Shown: positions 1 to 8,125, counted from the stretch's first letter. The stretch is 22,515 bases of DNA from Desulfovibrio sp. (GCA_031282465.1 JAITDR010000113.1:1-22515), one strand, 5' to 3'. Notes: a model not told the origin generated them from the letters alone. A program made the numbers and translations.

Positions 1-3000
1 TGCGCCATGCCGTACCAGGCAGTCATAAAGGCGACCGGCACGGTGGCGGCCTGGGCGAAGGTCATGCCGGCCGGCTTGACGGCCACGGCGCCCGCATCCG
101 TAATCGCGTCGGTACCGAAGGCATCGGGGACGAAACCGAACACTTCATCGCCCGGCTTGAAACCGGATACGCCCTCGCCCACTTCCTGAACCACACCCGA
201 GCATTCCATGCCCAATCCGGCCCCGGCAAAACCGTTTTCCAGGGCTTCCTCGGGCAACAGTCCCTTGCTCCACATGACATCGCGGAAATTGAGCCCCACG
301 GCCTTGACCGCGATGTGCACCCGCCCCGGCCCGAGGCGTTGCGGTAGGCTTTTCCGCCAGTACAGATTTTTCAGGCTCCCCGGCGTGTCGAATACAAGAC
401 GCGCGCCGCAAGGCTCCGCAAGTTCCCTGCTTTCCACAGCGGGCACAAGGCGCAGAGTAAAACGCCCCCGGCCGGACAGCAGTATCTCTCTGTCTTCGGT
501 CTTGCCCGACGACTTGACAAACTCCCGTGCCAGACAGGCAAGCTCCTCCTGAGTCCCGCGCCAATCCAGCAGTTTTGTGCGCAAGGCGGGCATTGCGTTG
601 ACAAGGACGCGGCCGAAACCCCAGATGGCGCCCTGGGACGGCAAAATCGTCGGGCCGGCAAAGTCGGCTGTCGGTCCGCGTCCCCGGCGGGCTTCTTCTC
701 CGCTCCGCTCCAAGCAAAGAGTCGCCGTATCCGCAAGATACACCGGCTTTCCGCGTTCCGCCCGGTCAGCTTCCCCGCTCGGCTGCGGACAAAGCTCCGC
801 CCTGTCCTTGCCCGCGGCAACGGCCCCTCCGGTAACAAGCGTCATCCCGACCGGACGGCGCGAGACGTCCCAGGCCGCTGCAAAAGCCGCCGCGGCAGCC
901 GGGCCGTACTCCAACGAAAAGGCAAATTCTCTTTCTTCCGGACGGATTACAGTGTCGTAGCCCAGGAGGTTGACCAGTTCCAGAGGTTTGTCCGGCGACG
1001 CAGCGTTCGAAAGTTCGCGCCAGGAGTCGGAGGACAGAGGGTCGAAAAGAGCGCCCGAGGACAACGCGGAACTCCCCGCATGCAACACCGGGGCCTGTAC
1101 GCCGAGAGCCTCCAGTTCTTCCCGCAACGCAATGCCGAGACGACCGGAAGGCGTATCAGGAGCACACGCGACGATGATAAAGTCCGGCAACGCCCTGCGC
1201 GGAATCTTTCCGTTTTCTACAGACACCCCCTGCGGGGCGCCCTCCCCGGGCAGTTCCGGGCAGTTCCCGTTCCCGCCGGTCGGCGAGGACAAACCCGCAG
1301 CCGGGATCAGTTCCGGGCAGCCGGAATCTTTTCCCGCTGCACCGCCTCCGCTTTTCCGCGCAAGGAGTAGAAAGGCCGGGCCGGCGTCCCCGTTCGGGTC
1401 GTCCGCGCATGTAATATCCGTAAACCCCGCTTCTTGAAGAGCCGCGCGCCATGCCTCGGACGAATGCAGGCTGGATGCGTATCCCCGTTCTCCGGAAGTC
1501 GGTTTCCACCATTGCGGGTCGGCGCCGAAGGTCAAGTCCGTAAAAATGTCCGGACGGTGCTCCAGCAGACAGAGTACGCCGCCCGGAGCAAGAAGCTCAC
1601 AGCAGCGCTCCAGGGCGCGGAGCGGGTGCGGTGCGGCGTGCATGCGGAACGCGGCCGCAATGATATGCCTGCCGCCGTCAAGTTCCGGCCGATGGGCGGC
1701 AAGATCAATATTGATTGCCGTCGCTTCCGGTACGGAGGCGAATATCTGCTTCAAGGCGTTGCTTTCCGTCTCGTCGCGTCCGGCGCACTCCATGTGGATG
1801 TCTTTACCCTGAAGATACGGCACAAGCTCCCCGGCAAAGGCAGCCGGTGCGGCGGACAGCAGCAGTATGCGCACGATGCCGCCGGGTTTGCCGCAGGCCG
1901 ACAAAGCCCTGACGCAGGTATTGAAGGCGTTGATGTACGGACGCAACGCCGGAGACATAGAAAAATATGCGGAAAACAGGGTATCGGGCAAGGAACGCAC
2001 CGCCGCGCCTGAACGCAGAAAGTCTCCGGCCCTGCCGGTAACCCTTGCCAGAAGAACGCTTTCGGGCAAATGTCCCGGCGCCCCGGCGACTACCGTCCTC
2101 CACAGCGTATCTGCGGCAGGCACATGCTCCGGGTACAGGAGTTCCCATCCGTCATTGCATTCACGGGCCAATCCCGCCTCGACAAGATGCCGCATGATGC
2201 GAAGCAGCCAGGCTTCCTGTGCCGGGTCAAGCACCCCGGAAGTACGCAGAGCGTCTTCGGTAAAGGATATGCCGACCTTGTCCTCAAGCAGTCCGCGCAC
2301 GGCTTCCTGGACTTGTTTCAGGGCCGCGTAACGCAACAGGCGGCGCTCACGCTTTTCCGGCCGGTCGTTGCCGCCTTTGTTCTTTTCATCAGGAACAGCT
2401 TTTTGTTCTGAAACGTTGAGAGCCGCGCCTGCCGCAAGGCAGGCCGCCCGCGTGTCGCAGGAAAACGCGTCGCCCTCGCACGTCGGGCATCTCGGGGCGG
2501 GTACAGCCCTGACCTGAAAGACCGCCGGTGAAGCGTCAGCGGGCCTGTCGACTTTGCGGAAGCGGCATTGCTCAATCGACAGCAGTACCTTTCCGCCGGA
2601 ATCCAGATAGTCCAGATCGGCCGCAGCCTGGCGTTTGCCGACGCTGCGCAGGCGCGCGCGGACAAAGCGCGGCGATCCGGCCGCAAATCGCGTAACGAGG
2701 GAGGCGGCCGAAGGGAGAAACAGCGCTCCGCGCGTATACTCCTGCCCTGCCTGCGGCTGCCGGGTGTGCACGCCGCCGCCCGGCATAAGCGGCAGCAAAG
2801 AGTGCAATCCGCCGTCGATCAGCACAGGCGGCGTCCTCATGCCTGCGGCAGCCTCCGGTGCCGCAGGCAGCAAAGCCGCCAGCACGGCGGGCACGTCGTC
2901 CTCCCGTCGCGTCCACACCGTTTCCAGAGTGCGGAACGATGGACCGTAGGCGAATCCGTTCTTTGCCGCTTCGGCGTAGATTGTGTCCGCCGGTGTCGCA

Positions 3001-6000
3001 ACGCCGAAGCCTGCCGGGTCGACAATGCGCACGCCGGCCTCAGGCGCCCGCGGCGCGCTGCGGGTTCGCGATGCAGCGCAGAGCGACCAGCGCTCGCCGC
3101 TCATGTAGGGGCGGCTTTCAAGACGCAGGGCGCCGTCTTCCTCGTCTTCCGTAAGGCGCAGGTTCACCGCGCTTTCCGGAGAAAGGCGCAAAGGACGGTA
3201 GATGACCAGGCGCTCCAGTGAGCGTCGTTCCTCCGGGTGCAGCATTTCGACGGCGCTTATGAACATTTCTATGATGCAGGCGGCCGGGAAAAGCAGCGCC
3301 CCGCCTATACGATGGTCCGCAAGCCGGGGATGGTCGGCAAGCGTAAGAAGATTTTCAAAGCCCGGCGCCGAACGCGGCAGACGCCGGCCCAGCAGGGGAT
3401 GCGCGTTGGGCGCGGTGATGAATTCACGGCATTCGGGCGTATCCGCCGTCCACAGGTATTCCTTGTCCCAGGCGTATGCAGGCAGGGGACTCCGCACGCA
3501 GGACGCGCGGCGCAGGTCTTCCCTGCGCAGGGTCCAGCCTTTTTTCCAGGCCTCCCGCCATGCCGTCTCGACATGTTCGCCCTTGTGCCCGTTGCGTTGC
3601 ATGGCAGGCTGCGTGAGAGCCGAAAGGCCGCTTTTCCCGATGCTTTCCTGTATATACCCCAACAACACCGGATGCGGGCCTATCTCCAGAAAAATGCGAC
3701 AGCCTTTTGCCAGGGCGGATGCCACCGCATCGCCGAAGCAGACCCGGTTGCGCATATTTTTCCACCAGTAGACCTTGCCGGGGCGCCGCACTTCACCCTC
3801 GCCCGCCGTGGACAGAAAAGGCACGGCGGCCGCCCGCGGCCGGATATCCTTCAGGGCGGCAAGAAATTCGTCCTTGAGGACATCAATGCGCCGCGTATGG
3901 AACGGATACGGCAAATCAAGGAGTTTGGCGGCGATGCCCTTTTTCTTCAGTTGGAGTACGCAGGCGCGCACGGCGTCGGCCTCGCCGCCGAGCGTAACCG
4001 ACTTTTCGCTGTTGACGGCCGTGATTTCCACTTCGCCCCCGAACGGCGCGAGAAGTTCCTCAAGCACGCTTTCCCCGGCGGCGGCCACGGCCATGTGTCC
4101 GGTATCGCGCAGACGGCTTTGCAACAGACTGCGGAAATGCACAATCGTGCAGGCGTCTTTCACGCTCAGGGCGCCCGCCGCGCAGGCGGCGGCAATTTCC
4201 CCGACACTGTGGCCGAACACGCAATCCGGCTGTATGCCTTTGGCCCGCAACGCCCGGACAAGCCCGGTCTGCACCGCGAAGAGCAGAGGCTGGCTTTCTT
4301 CGGTATGCGAAACGGCGTGGGGATACTTTTCCGGATTGAGCATGACGTCTATGAGGGAAACGTTGCGCAACGTTCGGAAACAAGCGTCGATTTCCTCCAG
4401 AGCCTGCGCGAAGTCGGCGTTCTCGCGGACCAGCGCTCCGCCCATACCCGGCCACTGGCCGCCGTTGCCGGAAAACACGAAAGCTCCCGGGCAATTTTCG
4501 CCGACGGCCTCACCGATTGCGTTCAGCCGCCCGGATTCACGGGCCGCTTGCCCGAACGCGCGCAGGCGGCGTGCCGAATCCTGTGCGCCGTCGCTGCTGA
4601 AAACCGCCCGCAGGCGCTGATGGTCCCGGCAAAGAGCCAACGTGCGCGCGATATCCGGAAGCTGCCCCTCGTCCGCCTTTTCCAGCCGGTCGGCCAGGGA
4701 GACGGCAAAAGCGCGCAGACTTTTTTCGCTCCGCGCCGACAGGAACAGAGGCAGATCGTCGCCGGGGGCCGGGACACTCCGGCGCGTCCCCCGTTGCGGG
4801 GCTTTACGCAGGAGAACGTGGACATTGGCACCGCCGAAGCCGAAGGAATTGAGTCCGACCAGCGCGCCGTCGCCGCGCAGGGGCAGATCGAGCGCCCGTG
4901 TCGGAACGCGCAGATTGAGATCGACAAAATCGATATGCGGATTGGGGACGGTGAAGTGCAGGTTGGGAGGTATCCTGCCCTGTTGCAGCACCAGAACGGC
5001 TTTCAGCAAACCGGCAGTGCCCGAGGCAGGCTCGAGGTGGCCGATGTTGGTTTTCACGGAACCCACATACAAAGGACGCCGTCCCTTGAGAGCTTTGCCG
5101 AGCACTTCCCCTACGGCGCGCGCCTCGACGGGATCCCCGGCGGCCGTGCCTGTGCCGTGGGCCTCTATATAGGCCACCTTACTCTTGTCTATGCCGGGGT
5201 GCTCGTATATGCCGCGCAGCAGTTCCGTCTGGGCCTTGAGACCGGGCAGCGGCAGTCCCGTGGTACGCCCGTCGGCGTTCATGCCGACTCCGGCGATCAG
5301 TGCCATGACCGTATCACCGTCGCGCAACGCCCTGCTCAACTTCTTGAGCACAACGACCCCACCGCCTTCGGCGCGCACGAAACCGTTGCCCGAAGCGTCG
5401 AACATTTTGCAGCGCCCGTCGGGCGAAAGCATGCGTGCCTTGGCGAAGCCGATAAAAGGCAAGGGACTCAGCAAGATGTTGACCCCGCCTGCCACGGCCA
5501 GCGGGATTCCGCCCTCGTCGACGGACCGGCAGGCGTCGTACAGAGCCGCCAGGGAAGACGAGCAGGCCGTATCCAGCACATAACTCGGCCCGTGAAAATC
5601 AAATATGTAGGATACGCGGTTGGCGATTATGCTCAGGGCGGACCCGGTAATGGAATGCGGAGAGAGAACCTCCGGGTCCATGCTCCCGCGCACGGTAAAA
5701 TCCATGTTTGATGCGCCGATGAACACGCCGGTGTCCGAGCCGCGCAGGGTCGACGGAGGGATGCCGGCCGCTTCGAGAGCCTCCCAGGTCAATTCAAGCA
5801 TGAGGCGCTGCTGCGGATCCATATCCGCTGCCTCTTTGCGCGAAAGCCCGAAAAAGCCGGGATCAAACTCCCGAATCGAAGACAGGACTCCCCCCGCATC
5901 CGTATAGCAGTGTCCCGGCAGATCCGGCGACTTACTGAAAAATCTTTCTTTGGAAAAACGGTCCGGAGGTATGCGCGTTACCGCGTCCGTACCGTTTTCA

Positions 6001-6098
6001 AGCAGTTCCCACAATCCCTGCATGTCGTTTACGTTGCCGGGCAAACGGCAGGACGCTCCGATGACGGCTACGGGATCATTGAGAAAAAATTCCTGCAT
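1..6098 (-). CDS. Type I polyketide synthase / FAS-like megasynthase, C-terminal part beyond left edge (KS-AT-DH-cMT-ER...)
   Basis: One uninterrupted minus-strand frame of 2032 complete codons starts at ATG 6098 and leaves the window at base 1. I checked that the frame is the same at the KS, AT, DH, MT and ER motifs. Domains in order: ketosynthase about 8-430 (DTACSSS with Cys179, HGTGTAAGDP with His314, NIGHLEPASG with His354); acyltransferase about 538-850 (GHSVGE with Ser631; YPFH ending at His734, a malonyl-type signature); dehydratase about 900-1190 (HRIGGALLFP with His929; DGGLH with Asp1095); C-methyltransferase about 1240-1560, lacking its glycine motif; a linker probably holding the structural half of KR; enoylreductase from about 1900 (GLNFRDVM), cut by the edge. 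KR and ACP are expected further left (inference). There is no loading module, which suggests an iterative single-module enzyme. The Shine-Dalgarno is weak. Product unknown. Alternative: a lipid- or FAS-type synthase rather than a secondary-metabolite PKS. Confidence 0.95.
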   Translation of the reverse strand, partial: MQEFFLNDPVAVIGASCRLPGNVNDMQGLWELLENGTDAVTRIPPDRFSKERFFSKSPDLPGHCYTDAGGVLSSIREFDPGFFGLSRKEAADMDPQQRLMLELTWEALEAAGIPPSTLRGSDTGVFIGASNMDFTVRGSMDPEVLSPHSITGSALSIIANRVSYIFDFHGPSYVLDTACSSSLAALYDACRSVDEGGIPLAVAGGVNILLSPLPFIGFAKARMLSPDGRCKMFDASGNGFVRAEGGGVVVLKKLSRALRDGDTVMALIAGVGMNADGRTTGLPLPGLKAQTELLRGIYEHPGIDKSKVAYIEAHGTGTAAGDPVEARAVGEVLGKALKGRRPLYVGSVKTNIGHLEPASGTAGLLKAVLVLQQGRIPPNLHFTVPNPHIDFVDLNLRVPTRALDLPLRGDGALVGLNSFGFGGANVHVLLRKAPQRGTRRSVPAPGDDLPLFLSARSEKSLRAFAVSLADRLEKADEGQLPDIARTLALCRDHQRLRAVFSSDGAQDSARRLRAFGQAARESGRLNAIGEAVGENCPGAFVFSGNGGQWPGMGGALVRENADFAQALEEIDACFRTLRNVSLIDVMLNPEKYPHAVSHTEESQPLLFAVQTGLVRALRAKGIQPDCVFGHSVGEIAAACAAGALSVKDACTIVHFRSLLQSRLRDTGHMAVAAAGESVLEELLAPFGGEVEITAVNSEKSVTLGGEADAVRACVLQLKKKGIAAKLLDLPYPFHTRRIDVLKDEFLAALKDIRPRAAAVPFLSTAGEGEVRRPGKVYWWKNMRNRVCFGDAVASALAKGCRIFLEIGPHPVLLGYIQESIGKSGLSALTQPAMQRNGHKGEHVETAWREAWKKGWTLRREDLRRASCVRSPLPAYAWDKEYLWTADTPECREFITAPNAHPLLGRRLPRSAPGFENLLTLADHPRLADHRIGGALLFPAACIIEMFISAVEMLHPEERRSLERLVIYRPLRLSPESAVNLRLTEDEEDGALRLESRPYMSGERWSLCAASRTRSAPRAPEAGVRIVDPAGFGVATPADTIYAEAAKNGFAYGPSFRTLETVWTRREDDVPAVLAALLPAAPEAAAGMRTPPVLIDGGLHSLLPLMPGGGVHTRQPQAGQEYTRGALFLPSAASLVTRFAAGSPRFVRARLRSVGKRQAAADLDYLDSGGKVLLSIEQCRFRKVDRPADASPAVFQVRAVPAPRCPTCEGDAFSCDTRAACLAAGAALNVSEQKAVPDEKNKGGNDRPEKRERRLLRYAALKQVQEAVRGLLEDKVGISFTEDALRTSGVLDPAQEAWLLRIMRHLVEAGLARECNDGWELLYPEHVPAADTLWRTVVAGAPGHLPESVLLARVTGRAGDFLRSGAAVRSLPDTLFSAYFSMSPALRPYINAFNTCVRALSACGKPGGIVRILLLSAAPAAFAGELVPYLQGKDIHMECAGRDETESNALKQIFASVPEATAINIDLAAHRPELDGGRHIIAAAFRMHAAPHPLRALERCCELLAPGGVLCLLEHRPDIFTDLTFGADPQWWKPTSGERGYASSLHSSEAWRAALQEAGFTDITCADDPNGDAGPAFLLLARKSGGGAAGKDSGCPELIPAAGLSSPTGGNGNCPELPGEGAPQGVSVENGKIPRRALPDFIIVACAPDTPSGRLGIALREELEALGVQAPVLHAGSSALSSGALFDPLSSDSWRELSNAASPDKPLELVNLLGYDTVIRPEEREFAFSLEYGPAAAAAFAAAWDVSRRPVGMTLVTGGAVAAGKDRAELCPQPSGEADRAERGKPVYLADTATLCLERSGEEARRGRGPTADFAGPTILPSQGAIWGFGRVLVNAMPALRTKLLDWRGTQEELACLAREFVKSSGKTEDREILLSGRGRFTLRLVPAVESRELAEPCGARLVFDTPGSLKNLYWRKSLPQRLGPGRVHIAVKAVGLNFRDVMWSKGLLPEEALENGFAGAGLGMECSGVVQEVGEGVSGFKPGDEVFGFVPDAFGTDAITDAGAVAVKPAGMTFAQAATVPVAFMTAWYGMA

Positions 6099-6285
6099 AG
6101 GTCTGCCTGTCCGGTTATACAATCCCTGTTTCCATGCCGGGGATTGAGCCGGAAGTTCGCAACAGCGGCGTTTCTACATGCACAACGAGGGGCGCGGAAT
6201 ACGGCATTTTTGATGGAATATTGAATGACGGCAAATAATTACATGAGAAAAGACCAATCCTCTGTATGCACACAAGGTAGCGCTC

Positions 6286-6312
6286 TGTATATCATATCCC
6301 GGCTTGATGCAA
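6286..6312 (-). promoter_or_regulatory. Weak candidate promoter for the PKS gene
   Basis: Read on the minus strand, TTGCAT (6312-6307) and TATACA (6291-6286) are separated by 15 bp, which is shorter than the preferred 17. The predicted transcript would carry a leader of roughly 180 nt before ATG 6098. No better sigma-70 match was seen closer to the gene. This is a tentative call; a different sigma factor or an activator-dependent promoter is equally possible. Confidence 0.22.
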
Positions 6313-6449
6313 GCGGAATATTGCCGTCCGTCGTGCCCGGCTTTGCAGAACCGGCTCGGCGTGGATCCCGCGAGCACATCCACCCTCATTTGCCGCAGCC
6401 TGCCCAACACACCGGACTCCGTCTTTTCCGCCCGCTGTTCCTTTCCCCT

Positions 6450-6483
6450 TTATCATAAAAATATTTATATTTCGCTATGATAA
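6450..6483. promoter_or_regulatory. AT-rich inverted repeat with Fur-box-like half site
   Basis: TTATCAT (6450-6456) and ATGATAA (6477-6483) form a perfect 7-bp inverted repeat around a 20-bp AT-rich core. The right arm continues as TGATAATGATATC, whose first seven bases equal one half of the Fur 7-1-7 consensus (TGATAAT-N-ATTATCA); the second half matches poorly. Its position between divergent PKS and adk promoters suits an operator. Assignment to Fur itself is inference. Confidence 0.3.
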
Positions 6484-6511
6484 TGATATCCGGCCGAGGG
6501 AGGATATAGCC

Positions 6512-6655
6512 GGTGCGTCCATCAGCGCAGATCGGTCAACTTTATGTCTGCCTCTACCGGTCACATTATTGTGTGTCGCCGACAATGCGTCCGTCGGTGC
6601 GGATCGGTCAATTCGTGTGCTACCTATCGCGGTCATATCACCTGCTCGCGACAGA
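6512..6655. repeat. 72-bp imperfect tandem direct repeat (two units) with four CGGTCA sites
   Basis: Two adjacent units, about 6512-6583 and 6584-6655, align at a constant 72-bp offset over their first ~50 bases: TGCGTCC at 6514 and 6586, ATCGGTCAA at 6531 and 6603, CGGTCA at 6558 and 6630. The units drift apart at their ends with a 2-base shift. CGGTCA occurs four times (6533, 6558, 6605, 6630), giving pairs spaced 25 bp inside each unit. The array ends about 15 bp before the adk -35 box, so it could be a regulator-binding array or the remnant of a local duplication. Confidence 0.6.
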
Positions 6656-6669
6656 TCCCGCCAGGTGCG

Positions 6670-6699
6670 TTGACACGCCTGCAGCGTGAAGCGTATACT
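6670..6699 (+). promoter_or_regulatory. Sigma-70 promoter of adk
   Basis: A perfect -35 box TTGACA (6670-6675) and -10 box TATACT (6694-6699) are separated by 18 bp. Transcription should start near 6706, giving a leader of about 24 nt that contains the GAGGGG ribosome binding site (6719-6724), 5 nt before the TTG start of adk. This is the strongest promoter-like sequence in the window. Confidence 0.78.
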
Positions 6700-6729
6700 T
6701 TTCAGAATCTTCAACAGCGAGGGGCGGGC

Positions 6730-7401
6730 TTGAACATTCTCCTTTTCGGTCCCAACGGAAGCGGCAAAGGAACACAGGGCGCGTTGCTGAAACAGAAATT
6801 CAATCTTGCGCATATTGAATCCGGGGCCATTTTTCGCGAGCACTGCGGCATCGGCACGGAACTGGGCAAGCAAGCCAAAGCGTACATGGAGCGGGGCGAT
6901 CTGGTGCCCGACGACATCACCATACCCATGGTGCTGGAGACATTGAAGAGCCACGGTGAAAAAGGCTGGCTGCTGGACGGCTTTCCCCGCAATCTGCTCC
7001 AGGCTGAAAAACTTTGGGAAGCCATGCAGGCCTCCGATCTTACGCTGGATTATGTCGTCGAGATACTGCTTCCGCGCGCAACGGCCAAAAGCAGGATCGC
7101 CGGACGGCGCATCTGTTCGGTGGACAACAATCATCCCAACAACGTCCACATTGCAGCCATAAAACCCGAGGACGGCAAATGTCGCGTCTGCGGCGGCACC
7201 CTTTCCGAGCGTGCCGACGATCAGGATGAAAATGCCGTCAACAAACGCCACGATATCTATTATGATGAAAAGAACGGCACTCTGGCCGCCATCCGCTTTT
7301 TCCAAGGGTTGGCCGCACAGGGAAAGTGCCGGTATATCGCTCTGGACGGGCAGGAAGACATCAACACCGTCAAGGACACGCTTCTGGCGGAGCTCGCCTG
7401 A
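6730..7401 (+). CDS. adk: Adenylate kinase, metal-binding Desulfovibrio type
   Basis: The protein transfers phosphate between ATP and AMP in the cytoplasm. The P-loop GPNGSGKGTQ occupies residues 7-16, GWLLDGFPRN is the conserved AMP/phosphate-binding strand, and the LID contains Cys129-X5-His135-X15-Cys151-X2-Cys154. That spacing and numbering match the Zn/Co/Fe site described for D. gigas adenylate kinase. At 223 residues the length fits that family. I chose the TTG at 6730 because MNILLFGPNG is the usual family N-terminus and GAGGGG lies 5 nt upstream. The frame is open further upstream to 6544, but that part lies in the promoter and repeat region. It is transcribed as a single gene, with a hairpin following at 7428. 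Confidence 0.96.
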   Translation: MNILLFGPNGSGKGTQGALLKQKFNLAHIESGAIFREHCGIGTELGKQAKAYMERGDLVPDDITIPMVLETLKSHGEKGWLLDGFPRNLLQAEKLWEAMQASDLTLDYVVEILLPRATAKSRIAGRRICSVDNNHPNNVHIAAIKPEDGKCRVCGGTLSERADDQDENAVNKRHDIYYDEKNGTLAAIRFFQGLAAQGKCRYIALDGQEDINTVKDTLLAELA

Positions 7402-7427
7402 AGCTTATCCGAGTATTTTTGCAGCAT

Positions 7428-7458
7428 CGCCGGCTGAAAAAATGTTTTTCAGCCGGCG
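7428..7458. terminator. Perfect 14-bp hairpin between convergent adk and nuclease-like gene
   Basis: CGCCGGCTGAAAAA (7428-7441) pairs perfectly with TTTTTCAGCCGGCG (7445-7458) around a 3-nt loop. The A and T runs sit at the apex of the stem instead of after it, so this is not a standard intrinsic terminator. A second small hairpin (CGCCG/CGGCG, 7459-7473) follows directly. Its location just past the adk stop and between converging genes suggests a bidirectional stop or a transcript-end stabiliser; that role is inferred. Confidence 0.5.
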
Positions 7459-7594
7459 CGCCGAACTTCGGCGGCGCAAAATTCTTCAGGCGGCAGACCG
7501 CGCCGAGGGGCGAGCGCGTGCAAAATCCGAAATACTGCGTTGACGAAAAGAAAACAACGTTGCGACGCGCTGGAGTATTATAGCGCGGTGAGGA

Positions 7595-8125
7595 TTATTG
7601 CGCATGTCGGCCGCGGTTCTTTCCTTTCTTTGTCCTGTCTTGCCGGGCAAACCACTTACGGCACTCATAGGGCAAAAGAATGAGCCTCTCCGGACCGACA
7701 ATGCCCTGCGCTTCCAAAAATTTCATTTTCGACCGAACATCACCGTACCATGAACCTTTCAACTCAATCCAGACGCTGCGCCGGGGAAACCAAAAATCCG
7801 GAATAAGCTGCCGTTCGGCATCTATGCTGATGGCCTGATGTTCGTAAAAAACCGGCTCGCTCCAATGTTGCACGACAAATTCGGCAAATTCTTTTTCGAA
7901 ATGGGAGCGAAAATATTTTCTCAGCCTGCCGGAATATACCTGAAAAGGAAAACCCGGATCACCCGCCGCACGCAGATCACCCGCAGCCGCATTCCATCCG
8001 GAAATTTCGCGCATTTCTTTGACATGCGAGCGCAAGCACAATTCGGAACAAAACAGCATGGTATCCGGTCCGGCCGACAATCTGGGCGTATAGGGCACCC
8101 CTCGACCGCAGAGATAGCATGTCAT
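7595..8125 (-). CDS. TRASH-like zinc finger / PD-(D/E)XK nuclease-like protein
   Basis: This 176-residue protein is not assigned to a named family. Its N-terminus has Cys3-X2-Cys6-X19-Cys26-X3-Cys30 (LFCSELCLRSH at the second pair), the spacing of TRASH/MYM-like treble-clef fingers. The central part has FEKEFAEF (Glu79 or Glu82), then IPDFWFP (Asp110) and WIELKG (Glu121, Lys123), which fits the PD-(D/E)XK endonuclease core. The C-terminus is basic (RTKKGKNRGRH), suggesting nucleic-acid contact. A structure-specific or repair-type nuclease is a reasonable guess but not shown. The ATG at 8125 places the zinc finger at the very start; no clear Shine-Dalgarno precedes it. An opposing frame (7838-8278 +) lacks any motif. 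Confidence 0.75.
   Translation of the reverse strand: MTCYLCGRGVPYTPRLSAGPDTMLFCSELCLRSHVKEMREISGWNAAAGDLRAAGDPGFPFQVYSGRLRKYFRSHFEKEFAEFVVQHWSEPVFYEHQAISIDAERQLIPDFWFPRRSVWIELKGSWYGDVRSKMKFLEAQGIVGPERLILLPYECRKWFARQDRTKKGKNRGRHAQ

Larger units (their letters stand above)
6099..6729. other. Divergent intergenic region between the PKS gene and adk
   Basis: This 631-bp gap separates the minus-strand PKS start from the plus-strand adk start. It holds an AT-rich inverted repeat (6450-6483), a 72-bp imperfect tandem repeat (about 6512-6655) and a strong adk promoter (6670-6699). Short open frames exist on both strands (for example 6225-6458 + and 6174-6410 -), but they show no recognisable motif or ribosome binding site, so I do not call them genes. 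Several patches are much richer in A and T than the surrounding coding DNA, as expected for a regulatory region serving two divergent genes. Confidence 0.8.

Noticed and set aside
3237..5711. An 824-codon open frame on the plus strand
   Set aside because: It lies entirely antisense to the PKS KS-AT-DH coding frame, whose catalytic motifs are all in place on the minus strand. Its translation is rich in Arg, Gly and Pro and shows no domain. Long antisense frames are common opposite GC-rich genes.
6225..6458. A 77-codon plus-strand frame in the PKS/adk gap
   Set aside because: No Shine-Dalgarno, no recognisable motif, and it overlaps the AT-rich operator-like element.
6544..6729. In-frame N-terminal extension of adenylate kinase
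   Set aside because: It runs through the 72-bp repeat and the -35/-10 promoter. Family members start at MNILLFGPNG, and a ribosome binding site precedes TTG 6730.
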